64,000 nucleotides of DNA from Halorubrum aethiopicum. Lineage in GTDB: Archaea; Halobacteriota; Halobacteria; Halobacteriales; Haloferacaceae. Each line of letters opens with the position of its first letter. The stretch's first letter is position 1. The position numbers and the translations under genes are program-made. Below are positions 26,647 to 36,103 of the stretch, piece after piece. The stretch lies in assembly GCF_001542905.1 (NCBI RefSeq), contig NZ_LOAJ01000001.1, positions 310,001-374,000 of the forward strand. Reading direction: 5' to 3'. Below the pieces are notes generated by a model that worked only from the letters and a program-made list of their open reading frames with translations, was not told the origin of the DNA and made no database searches.

Positions 26647-27630
26647 CTAGTCGTAAGTCACCCGTGGGTCGAGGTAGCCGTACGCGAGGTCGGCGATGAA
26701 GTTCAGGAAGATGATGGTCGACGCGAGCACGATGAACGTGCCCTGCGCGACCGGGAAGTCACGACGCAACACCGCGCGAACCATCTCCCGACCGATCCCG
26801 GGCCACGCGAACACCGTCTCGATGAGGACGCTCCCGCCCACGGCGTAACCGAGGGCGATCGCCGCCGCCGTGATGATCGGCAGAAGCGCGTTACGGGCGG
26901 CGTGTTTGAACATGATCGTCCGCTCTTTGAGCCCCTTGGCCCGACAGACGTCGATGAAGTCCTCGGAGAGCACCTCGAGCATGCTGGTACGCATGATCAG
27001 GAGCGGGTATCCCATGTAGTAGAACCCCAACACCGCCGCCGGCGCGATGAGGTGACGGAGGAAGTCGACGGTGAAGACCATGTCGAGGAAGCCGCTGTAC
27101 TGGCCGCCGGTCCCCAGACTGGTCATCCCGCTCATCGGGATCCAGCCGAGTTCGGCCCCGAAGATCCACAACACGATCAGGCCGACGTAGAACGTCGGCA
27201 CGCTCCGGGCGGTCAGCGCGGTGATGACCGTGCTCCGCTCGAACCGAGAGCCGCGGTACCAGCCCGACAACACGCCGAGCGTGATGCCGAGGGCGTACGC
27301 GACGATGAACGCCGTCAACATCAACACGAGCGTGTTCGGCATGTACGTCGCGATGATGTCCGTGACGGGCTGGTTCGAGTGGAACGACTGGCCGAAGTTC
27401 AGCTGGACGAGGTTCTCGAGGAACCGGATGTACTGGACGTGTAGCGGGTCGTTGAGCCCGTAGCTCTCGATGAGCTCCTGACGGGCCTCCTGGGTCATCT
27501 GTGAGGAGATGACGTATGACGTCGGATCGCCGGGCATGAGCCTGAACAGCCCGAACAGCACCGTTCCGACCGCCCACAACGTCACGAGGAGTTGGAGCGT
27601 GCGCCTGACAACGAAGCTAGCTTTTCCCAT
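26647..27630 (-). CDS. dppB: Peptide ABC transporter permease (DppB/OppB type)
   Basis: 327 residues, six membrane helices. Family segments: LWAVGTVLFGLFRLMPGDP near the start and the coupling loop EDFIDVCRAKGLKERTIMFKH. Four bases separate it from dppC. A TATA-like ctttaaac at about 27661-27669 lies some 35 bases before the ATG, in the 94-base gap after the binding-protein gene, so the membrane and ATPase genes may have their own promoter besides read-through. Confidence 0.92.
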   Translation of the reverse strand: MGKASFVVRRTLQLLVTLWAVGTVLFGLFRLMPGDPTSYVISSQMTQEARQELIESYGLNDPLHVQYIRFLENLVQLNFGQSFHSNQPVTDIIATYMPNTLVLMLTAFIVAYALGITLGVLSGWYRGSRFERSTVITALTARSVPTFYVGLIVLWIFGAELGWIPMSGMTSLGTGGQYSGFLDMVFTVDFLRHLIAPAAVLGFYYMGYPLLIMRTSMLEVLSEDFIDVCRAKGLKERTIMFKHAARNALLPIITAAAIALGYAVGGSVLIETVFAWPGIGREMVRAVLRRDFPVAQGTFIVLASTIIFLNFIADLAYGYLDPRVTYD

Positions 27631-27724
27631 GTTACTTAGTCACTAATATCCTTGTGGTTCGTTTAAAGATTGCGCCGTGAAGGTCGCGGTGAGCGACCGA
27701 TTCGCTCTCTGTTTGCTGTCCGCT

Positions 27725-29476
27725 CTATTCGCTCGGTGCCTGGATCGCGCCGTCGTCGTTCCAGGAGTAGCCGGCCTCCTCGAGGCGGCTGCGCGCGGCG
27801 TCCACGCTCTCCTCGTACGTCGTGACGTCCTCGGTGTGGAGCGGACCGAACGCCGGGGAGACGACGTTGAAGCCCGGCTCCGGGAAGCCGAACAGGATCT
27901 GGTCGACGATGGGCGTCCGCGGGATGGTCTCGACGAGCGCCTTCCGCATCTGCGGGTCGTCGAGTCCCTCCTGACGCTCGTTCGCGGTGAAGTGCCAGAA
28001 CGTCGGGGCGGTACCGAACTGCGTCCCGATGTTCTCGTTGTCCTGGTTCTGGTCGAGCTGGCGGTCGATCCGACCGAACGGCTCGTAGTTGAGGTCGCCG
28101 GCGATGAGGTTCTCCCACACCGTCGACGCCTCGGGGATGACCCGCCAGAAGCGCCGCTCGAAGCTGACGGGCGCGAAGTGGTCCTCGTTCCGGACCATGC
28201 CGAACTCGCTGCCCTGCTCCCAGTAGTCGAACTCCATCGGACCGCTGCCCACCGGCTCCGAGACGTTGGCCTGTGCCGGGTTGTCGCGCTCGGACCAGAT
28301 ATGCTCGGGGATGATCGGGATGATGTTCGCGACGGAGAGGTTGAACGGCCCCAGCGGCTGGGACATGTTGACGCGGACCGTCGTCTCGTCGACGGCCTCC
28401 GCGCCCTCGATGTACTGCGCCTGCGTGGAGTACAGCGGCACCTCGTTATCGACGATGTAGTTGTACGTGAACGCGACGTCCTGGGCCGTGAGGTCCTCGC
28501 CGTCGTGCCACGAGTGATCCGACCGGATGGTGTACTCCATCGTGGTCTCGTCGACCCGGGTCCAGTCGGTGGCGAGGCTGACCTCGGGGTCCATCTCGCC
28601 CTCGGGGTTGAGCTGGAGCAGCTTGTCGTACAGCATGTTGAACTGGTAGACGTGCTTGCTCTCGTCGTTGTGCCCGAGCACGTTCATCGTCGAGAGCGTC
28701 TCCGGCCAGTAGCCCTTCAGAGCGGTCTCGCCGCCCTCCATCTCCACGTTGATCATCGTCCAGTAGGAGTTGAACCCGTTCGCGAGGGTGGGCTCCCAGT
28801 TGGACGTCTGGTTGCTGTTGTAGATGCCCGCCTGCGGCATCTGCGCGATGGGCATGGTCGGCACGTCGTCCATCAGGGTCTGCTGGATCTCGTGACACTG
28901 GTCGATCCGGGTGTCGGCGTCCGGCTCGGCCAGGTAGTTGGTCATCAGCTCGTCGAGGTCCTCGTTCACGTACCCCGAGTAGTTCCCCTGGCCCGGATCG
29001 GTGTTGCTGGAGTTGAACAGGTTGTTCAGCTCGGTGACCGGCTCCGAGACGAAGAACGTGTGCCACGTCGCGAAGCTGTAGTCGTACTCCTGGGAGACCC
29101 GGCTGAACAGGGTCCCCCACTCGAGCACGTCGACCTCGATATCGAGGCCGAGCTCGTCGTCGAACTGGCTCGCGATGAGGTTGATCGCGTCGTGCCGCGG
29201 CGGGTTGTAGCTCTGTGAGTTGTTGACGTAGGTGTACGTCGGGAGGTTGCTCCCACCACCGCTGTCGGAGCCGTCGTCACCCGAGCCGTCGTCGCCGCTC
29301 GACCCATCGCCGCTCGAGCCGTCGTCGCCGCTCGAACCGTCGTCACCGCTCGAACCGTCGCCGCCGCCACCGCCGCCACCGGAACAGCCGGCGAGGGCCG
29401 TAATTCCGACCGTACCGCCAGCACCGGTCGCTTTCAGGAAGTCACGCCGTTTCATGTCCGCGTCTGACCTAACCAT
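27725..29476 (-). CDS. dppA: Peptide ABC transporter substrate-binding lipoprotein (SBP family 5)
   Basis: 583 residues. Tat signal MKRRDFLKATGAGGTVG and lipobox ALAGCSG; a long Gly/Ser/Asp repeat linker (about residues 35-80, SSGDDG units) tethers the domain to the membrane anchor. The binding fold carries family 5 features: PEGEMDPEVSLATDW, YTIRSDHSWHDGEDLTAQDVAFTYNYI. The start at 29476 (seven residues before the KRRDF ATG at 29455) is favoured because a strong TATA box lies about 32 bases upstream, giving a near-leaderless mRNA. First gene of the five-gene operon dppABCDF. Confidence 0.92.
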   Translation of the reverse strand: MVRSDADMKRRDFLKATGAGGTVGITALAGCSGGGGGGGDGSSGDDGSSGDDGSSGDGSSGDDGSGDDGSDSGGGSNLPTYTYVNNSQSYNPPRHDAINLIASQFDDELGLDIEVDVLEWGTLFSRVSQEYDYSFATWHTFFVSEPVTELNNLFNSSNTDPGQGNYSGYVNEDLDELMTNYLAEPDADTRIDQCHEIQQTLMDDVPTMPIAQMPQAGIYNSNQTSNWEPTLANGFNSYWTMINVEMEGGETALKGYWPETLSTMNVLGHNDESKHVYQFNMLYDKLLQLNPEGEMDPEVSLATDWTRVDETTMEYTIRSDHSWHDGEDLTAQDVAFTYNYIVDNEVPLYSTQAQYIEGAEAVDETTVRVNMSQPLGPFNLSVANIIPIIPEHIWSERDNPAQANVSEPVGSGPMEFDYWEQGSEFGMVRNEDHFAPVSFERRFWRVIPEASTVWENLIAGDLNYEPFGRIDRQLDQNQDNENIGTQFGTAPTFWHFTANERQEGLDDPQMRKALVETIPRTPIVDQILFGFPEPGFNVVSPAFGPLHTEDVTTYEESVDAARSRLEEAGYSWNDDGAIQAPSE

Positions 29477-29502
29477 GGATCAACCCACCGTTTCGGTAGG
29501 AA

Positions 29503-29514
29503 GTATATAAATAT
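29503..29514 (-). promoter_or_regulatory. TATA box of the peptide transporter operon
   Basis: On the minus strand the sequence reads atttatatact, centred about 32 bases before the start at 29476. Just upstream (29515-29528) is the inverted repeat gtgg-ttcat-ccac, a possible regulator site. Confidence 0.65.
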
Positions 29515-29519
29515 GTGGT

Positions 29520-29755
29520 TCATCCACTCCGACAGTCCTCCATTATCGGATCATGAAGGAGAGCAGTGATGATCTGTGCGTATATCCTCCTCGAAAAGGT
29601 ATTACTACGGATTTTCTTTTCATAATGGTCGTTACTGATCTATGATCGGGATATCGCGCCCGCGTTCGGCCATCGATCACGTGACGGTCCCGCGTCGACG
29701 ACGGCGGGTGGAGGACCGTCACGACCTCCGTCGACGAAGGTTCCGCGTCGGTCCC
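29520..29755. other. Non-coding gap between the dpp operon and lhr
   Basis: About 240 bases with no supported gene. The first half is unusually AT-rich for this genome (for example ggattttcttttcataatgg near 29610) and probably holds the upstream control region of the dpp promoter. The second half is GC-rich and unremarkable. Confidence 0.5.
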
Positions 29756-29800
29756 GGAGCGACGTGTCAGTCCCAGACGGAGCGACGTGTCAGTCCCAGA
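29756..29800. repeat. Tandem 23-base duplication over the lhr stop codon
   Basis: ggagcgacgtgtcagtccca begins at 29756 and again at 29779 (period 23, 22 bases identical). The right copy contains the lhr stop (29790-29792); the left copy repeats the Trp-Asp-stop segment just downstream of it. Confidence 0.85.
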
Positions 29801-32720
29801 ACGACTGCGTTCGCGCGTACTCGCGCTCCTGGCGCAACACGTCGCGGTAGAACTCGTCTTCGTCCTCGCGCAGCCTGTTGATGATCCGGGCGGCGTTGTG
29901 CGGGCCGACCCCGCGGGCGGCCATCGCGATCACCGCGCGCTTCCCGTGTGACTGGACCAGGCTCGCCGCCCGGTGTGCCCGCTCGGTGCGGCGCTCCTGT
30001 TCGTCGTCCTTCTCCGCGGCGCGGACCGCGGCGACCGTCTCCTCGTCCCACGGGTTCAGCGCCGCGACGCGCGTCGACCCGCACTCCGGACACTCCGGCC
30101 GCTCCCCGACCCGCCTGACCTTCGTGGTCCGCTCCCAGTCCGTACAGTGGAGACAGAACAGGCGAACCCGGTCGTTCCGGATGCGCTCGCGGACCGTCTC
30201 GATCACGTCGGCGTCGGCGTTCTCGGGCACGAGGAACTCCGTCCCGGCCGACCGGCCGGCCGTGCCGAGGGGCGTCCGCTCGCGAGCGGTCTCGAGGGCG
30301 ACCTCCCCGGACCGGATCGCCTCGAGGACGTCGGCCGTCTCCGCGACCGCGAGGTCGACGTGGAACACCTCCCGGAGCGCCTCGTCGTAGACGGGGGTTC
30401 CCTCGAGCGCCGCGAGCAGCCGGTCGCCGCCGAACTTCCCGCGACCCTCCCGGTAGCGCTTGACCGACCCGAACTTCGCGGCGACCTGTGCGAGCGTGAA
30501 CTTCAGCGCGTCCGAGTTCTTCACGGCGATCTCGAGGTACGCCTCCAACCCGTCCGGATCGGTCGTCTCGAGGACCTCCCGGAACGCGCCGGGACCGACC
30601 CCGCTCGGCACCTCGAACTCGACGCGGTAGGGGTCGACGTCCATCCCCACCGACGACCCCGCGCGCTGGCCGACGAGCGCGGCGAGCAGCCGGGCGAGCG
30701 TCTCGTTGACCTCGTGGCCGAACGTCGCGTTCACCGCGACGGTCCGCGCGCTCCCCTCGATGGTGACCCGCTCGTCCGTCGGGACGGGGTGGCCGGCGTC
30801 GACGTGGTCGGCGATCGTCCCGATCGCCTCCCGGACCGTCCGCTCGTCCGCCGGATACCGGTCCGCGAGGTCGCACGCGACCGCCGCGGGCGTCGACCCG
30901 GCCGCGAGCGCGCTCGCGACCTCGCCGCGGATCCGCCCGACCTCCTCGGCGACGGGCTTCGGGACGGGGATCTCCTGGCCGACCCACGACGGCACCTCCC
31001 CGGCGGGGTCGGCGATCGGCGTGACCTCGACGCGCTCCTCCTCCTCGTCTATCTCCGTGATCCGCCACATCTCGCCGCGCTGGACGAACGTCTCGCCGGG
31101 ACCGGCGAAGTTGACGACGAACCGCTCGTCGAGGGTGCCGATCCCCCGCCGCGAGGACATGTCGTACACCTCGTAGGTGGACTCGTCGGGGATCATCGAG
31201 AGGTTCGCGTAGAAGTACTGCCACGTCCCGCCGGACTTCTCTACGGTGTCCGACTCCTCGTCGAGCCACAGCAGGCGGTTCCCGTCGAGCTCGCGGACGA
31301 TCTCCTGGAACGTCGGCTCCGAGAGGTCCCGGAAGGGATACGCGTTCGTCACCGTCTCGTAGACCGCCCTGGCGTGGACCTCTCCCTCGTCCATCACGAC
31401 GCCGACGATCTGGTTCGCCACCGTGTCGAGGCTGCCGTGGTGGATGCTCGCGGGCTCGACGAGCCCCTCGCCGGCCCGCCGGGCGATCGCCATCGCCTCC
31501 AGGGTGTCGTCGCCGCCCTGCGTCACGACCGTCCCCTCGGAGACCAGGTCGCGACGGTGGCCCGCGCGCCCGATCCGCTGGAGCAGCCGGGCGACCTCGC
31601 GCGGGCTCCCGTACTGGACCACGTGGTCCACCCGACCCACGTCGATCCCCAGCTCCATCGATGACGTACAGACGAGCCCGTCGACCTCGCCCGCCTTGAA
31701 CCGGTCCTCCACGTCGACGCGGACCTCCGTCGAGAGCGAGCCGTGGTGGACCTCGATCGTGACCGCCTCGTCGCCGGTCGCCTCCGCTCGCTCCGCGAGC
31801 GCCTTGAACCGCGACCCGAGCGCCTCCGCGGTCTGTCGCGTGTTGACGAAGATCAGCGTCGACTCGTGGTCCGCGACGATCTCGCGGATCGTGCGCACGT
31901 GGCTCGCGGTCGTCTCGTCGGTCGCCAGCTCGCCCGCCAGCCGCGAGTCGCGGTCGGTGATCTCGGGATCGAGCACGCGCACGTCGGTCCGGGTCCCGGC
32001 GGCGACCTCGACCGTCTCGAACGCGCGGTCGCCCGCCCGGTCCGGATCGCGCCGCCCACAGCCGACGAGGAACCGCCCCACCTCCTCCGGCGACCCCACC
32101 GTCGCGCTCAGTCCGATCCGCTGGAACGGCCCCGCGACCCGCCGGAGCCGCTCGAGCCCGACCGTGAGCTGGGCGCCGCGTTTCGCCGACGCCAGCTCGT
32201 GGACCTCGTCGATCACGACGTGTGCGACGTCCTCGAGGGCGACCCGCATCTTCGAGCCCGTCAGTATCGCCTGGAGCGTCTCGGGCGTCGTGATCAACAC
32301 GTCCGGCGGGTCGTCGGCCTGCTTCGACCGCTCGTACTGGGTGGTGTCGCCGTGGCGCACCGCGACCTCGATCCCGAGCCGGTCGCCCCACCACTCCAGC
32401 CGGTCCATCATGTCGCGGTTGAGCGCGCGCAGCGGGGTGACGTAGAGTGCGGAGATCCCCGCTCGGGGCTCGTCGCCGGGGGCGTCGCGGGCCCGATGGA
32501 TCGCGTCGAGGACGGGCAGCATCGCGGTCTCGGTCTTCCCGGTCCCCGTCGGGGCGAGGACCAGGGCGTTCTTTCCGTCCGCGATCGGCGGAATCGCCTT
32601 CCGCTGCGGCTCCGTGGGCGTGGAGAAGCCCCGCTCGGAGAGCGCGTCGCGGACCTCGCTCCCGAGGCGGGTGAAGGCGTTCATGCCCGACGGTTCCGCC
32701 ATTCTCTGATCGTCGGACAT
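29790..32720 (-). CDS. lhr: Lhr-family ATP-dependent DNA/RNA helicase
   Basis: 976 residues, large helicase-related (Lhr) type. Q region TPTEPQRKAIPPI, motif I APTGTGKTE, Ia TPLRALNRDM, II DEVHEL, III LSATVG, V SSMELGIDVG, VI QRIGRAGHR. Then the Lhr winged-helix and core domains, and a C-terminal zinc motif FCLHC...CPEC (about residues 855-880) followed by a helical tail ending SFWD. Lhr enzymes unwind DNA:RNA and DNA junctions in repair. Not in an operon. Confidence 0.93.
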   Translation of the reverse strand: MSDDQRMAEPSGMNAFTRLGSEVRDALSERGFSTPTEPQRKAIPPIADGKNALVLAPTGTGKTETAMLPVLDAIHRARDAPGDEPRAGISALYVTPLRALNRDMMDRLEWWGDRLGIEVAVRHGDTTQYERSKQADDPPDVLITTPETLQAILTGSKMRVALEDVAHVVIDEVHELASAKRGAQLTVGLERLRRVAGPFQRIGLSATVGSPEEVGRFLVGCGRRDPDRAGDRAFETVEVAAGTRTDVRVLDPEITDRDSRLAGELATDETTASHVRTIREIVADHESTLIFVNTRQTAEALGSRFKALAERAEATGDEAVTIEVHHGSLSTEVRVDVEDRFKAGEVDGLVCTSSMELGIDVGRVDHVVQYGSPREVARLLQRIGRAGHRRDLVSEGTVVTQGGDDTLEAMAIARRAGEGLVEPASIHHGSLDTVANQIVGVVMDEGEVHARAVYETVTNAYPFRDLSEPTFQEIVRELDGNRLLWLDEESDTVEKSGGTWQYFYANLSMIPDESTYEVYDMSSRRGIGTLDERFVVNFAGPGETFVQRGEMWRITEIDEEEERVEVTPIADPAGEVPSWVGQEIPVPKPVAEEVGRIRGEVASALAAGSTPAAVACDLADRYPADERTVREAIGTIADHVDAGHPVPTDERVTIEGSARTVAVNATFGHEVNETLARLLAALVGQRAGSSVGMDVDPYRVEFEVPSGVGPGAFREVLETTDPDGLEAYLEIAVKNSDALKFTLAQVAAKFGSVKRYREGRGKFGGDRLLAALEGTPVYDEALREVFHVDLAVAETADVLEAIRSGEVALETARERTPLGTAGRSAGTEFLVPENADADVIETVRERIRNDRVRLFCLHCTDWERTTKVRRVGERPECPECGSTRVAALNPWDEETVAAVRAAEKDDEQERRTERAHRAASLVQSHGKRAVIAMAARGVGPHNAARIINRLREDEDEFYRDVLRQEREYARTQSFWD

Positions 32721-32825
32721 TGGTCGCTCGGCCGATTAAGTTCGTCGCTGTACGCGGTTCGGTTATATGTTGTCGGGGTCGAGGCCGGTTATCGATCCTC
32801 GATGGACGCCGACGGATCGGTAGCA

Positions 32826-33131
32826 AACGCCTCCAAAGCCCCAGTCGCTCGGCTGTACTGATCAACGAATACGACCGCGGAGAACACCACCAAAGCCCCA
32901 GCCGCGAGGAGGTCGTACGCTCGCTGCGCTCCTCACTCGGTCACTCACTTCGTTCGCTTCCTCGTTACGGTGCTTGCGTCGCCTACGACCTCCTCGCGGC
33001 TGCCCCTTTGAGTCCCACCCGACCGCCCCGCAACCGGACCTCACGCCTCCCCAACCTCGCGGCTCGCTCGGCTCGCCGCGTCCCTCGCGTGCTGCTCGCG
33101 CCCTGCCGGGCGCTCGCAGGCGCGCCACCGC
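32826..33131 (+). repeat. Structured intergenic repeat, copy 3
   Basis: The long stem is perfect over 18 bp: agccgcgaggaggtcgta (32900-32917) with tacgacctcctcgcggct (32984-33001). The second hairpin is cgcggc (33058-33063), 11-base loop, gccgcg (33075-33080); the third is gcgccc (33098-33103), tgcc, gggcgc (33108-33113). The 3' end of the element lies 27 bases from the kynU stop. The 105 bases between lhr and the element carry the lhr promoter region and nothing else visible. Confidence 0.87.
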
Positions 33132-33157
33132 CTCGCCACTGGGTGATCGACGTACCC

Positions 33158-34597
33158 TTACGTCACGCCGCCCTCGCCGACCTCGTACGCCAGGTGGTCC
33201 CCGCTCTCGAGGAGCGCCTCGATCCGGTCGACGACCTCCAGCACGTCCGCGAAGGCGGTGTACGGCGCGGCCGGACACACTCGCACGACGTTCGGGGGCC
33301 GGAAGTCGACGACGACGCCCCGGTCCGTCAGCGCCTCGCTCAACCGTTCGGCCTCGGGGTGTTCGAGGGCGACGTGCCCGCCGCGGGCGTCGCGCTCGCG
33401 GGGCGTGCCGATCGAGACCTCGGGGAGCCGCTCGTCGACCGAGGCGATCAGGAAGTCGGTGAGCGCGAGCGACTTCGCGCGGATCCGCTCGATGCCGGCC
33501 TCCCGGAGGAGTTCGACGGAGCCCTCGAGCGGCGCGGCGGCGAGCAGCGGCGGCGTGCCGATCTGCCACGCGCCGGCGGAGTCGGCGGGCGTGTAGGTCA
33601 GGTTCATCTCGAACTGCGTCGCCTTCTCGTGACCCCACCACCCCGCCAGCGCCGGGGTGAGGCCGTGGTGCCGCTCGGCGACGAACAGCGCGCCGATCGA
33701 TCCGGGGCCCGCGTTGAGGTACTTGTACGTACACCACACCGCGAAGTCGACGCCCGCGTCCGCGAACGCGTGCGGGACCGCCCCCACGGAGTGAGCGGCG
33801 TCGAACCCCGCGTACGCCCCGGCGTCGTGGGCCGCCTCCGTGATCCGCGCCACGTCGAACAGCTGTCCGGAGCGGTAGAGCGCGGTCGGCATGAAGACGA
33901 TCCCCACGTCGTCGTGCGCCTCGAGCGCGGCCTCGACGTCGGTCGGGTCGATCGTCCGCCCGTCGCGGCTCTCGACGGTCCGGAGCTTCTCCTCGGGATC
34001 GATCCCGCGCTGGCGGAGCTGTGCGCGGATCGCGTAGTGGTCGGAGGGGAAATCGAGGTCGTTGACCAACACCGCAGGCTCGACGTCGGGATCCCAGTCG
34101 CCGTCGGCGGCGTCGAATCCGGCCCGGTCCGGCCCGTTCCCGGCGCGCAGCTCGTCGAGGAACGTCCCGACGAGGGTATGGATGTTCACCGTGATCGAGT
34201 TGCCGACGACGACCTCGTCGGGGTCGGCACCGACGAGCGGGGCGAGCGCCGCACCGATCCGCTCGCCGACCTCGAACCACGGCGGGTCCGCGTCGGTCCA
34301 GCCGCCGATCAGCAGCTCGCGCCACTCGTCGACAACCCGGTCGAGGCTCGCGAGCGCGGCGTCGCTCGCGGGGCCGAGGGAGTTGCCGTCCATGTACAGC
34401 GCGTCGTCCGGGACCGAGAAGCGGTCCGCGAACGTCGAGAGCGGGTCGTCCGCGTCGAGACGGGCGGCGACCTCGACCGGGTCCGCGTCGAGCCCGCCGC
34501 GGTCGAGTGCCGCGGTCGCGGGGGCGTACGGGTCGTCCCCGGCGGCCGAGGACGGACCGCCCCCGGCGGGAGCGCCGTCGCCGTGTGAGTCGTCCAT
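33158..34597 (-). CDS. kynU: Kynureninase
   Basis: 479 residues, a PLP enzyme cleaving kynurenine to anthranilate and alanine in tryptophan breakdown. After an acidic, low-complexity leader (1-30): LYMDGNSLGP, VVVGNSITVNIHTLVGTFL, FDAAHSVGAVPHAFADAGVD, the PLP lysine in CTYKYLNAGPGSIGALFV, and HVALEHPEAERLSEAL near the end. Other kynurenine pathway genes are not in the window. The MFS gene just upstream on the same strand could be co-transcribed (60-base gap). Confidence 0.92.
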   Translation of the reverse strand: MDDSHGDGAPAGGGPSSAAGDDPYAPATAALDRGGLDADPVEVAARLDADDPLSTFADRFSVPDDALYMDGNSLGPASDAALASLDRVVDEWRELLIGGWTDADPPWFEVGERIGAALAPLVGADPDEVVVGNSITVNIHTLVGTFLDELRAGNGPDRAGFDAADGDWDPDVEPAVLVNDLDFPSDHYAIRAQLRQRGIDPEEKLRTVESRDGRTIDPTDVEAALEAHDDVGIVFMPTALYRSGQLFDVARITEAAHDAGAYAGFDAAHSVGAVPHAFADAGVDFAVWCTYKYLNAGPGSIGALFVAERHHGLTPALAGWWGHEKATQFEMNLTYTPADSAGAWQIGTPPLLAAAPLEGSVELLREAGIERIRAKSLALTDFLIASVDERLPEVSIGTPRERDARGGHVALEHPEAERLSEALTDRGVVVDFRPPNVVRVCPAAPYTAFADVLEVVDRIEALLESGDHLAYEVGEGGVT

Positions 34598-34657
34598 GGG
34601 AGGAGGGACGCCGCCGGCGACTAAGCCCTTCCGGGGAACGCCGGCGGCCGCGGCGGC

Positions 34658-35974
34658 TCACTCCCTGGACTCGCCGAACCGGTGGACGGACCCCGCGGCG
34701 AGCGCCCCGCAGACCGCGATCCCGGCGATCACGAAGAACAGCTCCCGGGTGCCGGCGACCGTGAGGACGAACCCCGCGAGTCCGGCCCCGAGCGAGCCGA
34801 CGCCGAAGATCGCGAGGTAGGTGTAGCCGAACGACAGCCCCCGCGTTCCCGGCGGCGAGTAGGTCGCGACGGTCGCCTGTGAGAGCGGCTGGACGGTGAA
34901 CAGCGCGACGCCGAGCAGCCCGGAGACGAGCAGGAACGACCAGACCTGCCCGGTGGCCGGCACGAACGCCAGCGCGAGCGTGGCCAGGATCGACATGAGG
35001 TAGACGAGTCCCCGCTCCGGCGGGATCCGGTCCGCGATCCGTCCGCCGAGGTACTGGCCGGGGACGCCGACCATCAGGATCGCGACGTAGAGGTACCGCG
35101 CCGGGTCGAACTCCTCGCCGAGCGCGCCCGACGGATCGACGATGCCGAGGTCGGCGAAGCCGCCGAGCGCGTCCCCGAGCAGGTCCGGGAGGAACGTGAG
35201 GAAGGTCCGGTAGTAGAGCCCGCTGAACGTGACGAACACCAACACGAGCGCGAACCCGAGCGTCAACAGCGACCGCGTGTCGCCGACGAAGCCGGCGAGC
35301 GAACTCCCCAGGCTCGCGTCTCCGTTCCCGTCCGCGGCGACGGCCGCGGCGTCTTCGTCGCTCGCGCGCTCGGAGTCGCCGTCGAGCGCCGCGTTGCCCG
35401 GCGCCGCGTCGGCACTCGCGAGCGCGGCGTCGACGTCGACGGTGAAGCCGTAGGCGGCGACGAGGAACGCCGGGACCGTGAGCAGCGCGGCGACGACCCG
35501 CCAGTCGAAGGCGAGGAGGAGCAGGACCGCCGCGAGGGGGCCGAGCGCGATCCCGAGGTTGCCGCCGATGCCGTGGTAGCCGAGCGCGGTCCCGCGGCGC
35601 TCGACCGCCTTCGAGAGCAGCGTGAGCCCCGCCGGGTGGTAGACGCTGGCGGTGACGCCCCACACCGCGAGCGCGAGCGCGAGCACCGGGAGGCTCGGGG
35701 CGGCCCCGACGAGCAGGAACGCGCCGCCCATCCCGAGCAGGCACGCGAGGATGACCGGCTTCGATCCGAAGCGGTCGACGACCACCCCGCCGGGGAGCGC
35801 GCCGACGCCGAAGAGCCCGTAGCCGACCGTGACGAGCGCGCCGAGCGTCGCGGCCGTGGTCGAGAACTCCGCGATCCACACCGTGAGCAGGATCGGGATC
35901 GATAGCTCGTAGGTGTGGACGAGCCCGTGGGAGCTCGCCGTGAAGGCGACGATGCGTCGCTCGTTCGCGTCCAT
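34658..35974 (-). CDS. Major facilitator superfamily transporter
   Basis: 438 residues, 12 membrane helices split by an acidic cytoplasmic loop (about 190-235, SERASDEDAAAVAADGNG). The loop 2-3 motif is GGVVVDRFGSKPVI, close to the MFS A motif G-x-x-x-D-R-x-G-R/S; a second copy is GGRIADRIPPERG. HGLVHTYELSIPIL and SVYHPAGLTLLS recall the sugar/nitrate or fosmidomycin-resistance-like branch. Substrate unknown; next to kynU, so an aromatic compound is conceivable. The start at 35974 is set by the first membrane helix; a much longer frame upstream is an artefact. Confidence 0.85.
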   Translation of the reverse strand: MDANERRIVAFTASSHGLVHTYELSIPILLTVWIAEFSTTAATLGALVTVGYGLFGVGALPGGVVVDRFGSKPVILACLLGMGGAFLLVGAAPSLPVLALALAVWGVTASVYHPAGLTLLSKAVERRGTALGYHGIGGNLGIALGPLAAVLLLLAFDWRVVAALLTVPAFLVAAYGFTVDVDAALASADAAPGNAALDGDSERASDEDAAAVAADGNGDASLGSSLAGFVGDTRSLLTLGFALVLVFVTFSGLYYRTFLTFLPDLLGDALGGFADLGIVDPSGALGEEFDPARYLYVAILMVGVPGQYLGGRIADRIPPERGLVYLMSILATLALAFVPATGQVWSFLLVSGLLGVALFTVQPLSQATVATYSPPGTRGLSFGYTYLAIFGVGSLGAGLAGFVLTVAGTRELFFVIAGIAVCGALAAGSVHRFGESRE

Positions 35975-36103
35975 GTGAACTCGAGGTTCATCGGGGACGG
36001 TGATAACCCCGCGGGTACATGAGGAGGTTGCCGGGACGGTCGAGTGGTTCGATTCCCGTTTCCCAACCGTTTTCGCCGTGTACGAGGAAGTCGGGATCCA
36101 GAC

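Noticed and set aside
29767-32865. 1032-residue minus-strand frame alongside lhr
   Set aside because: Arg/Gly/Pro-rich out-of-frame reading of the true helicase gene.
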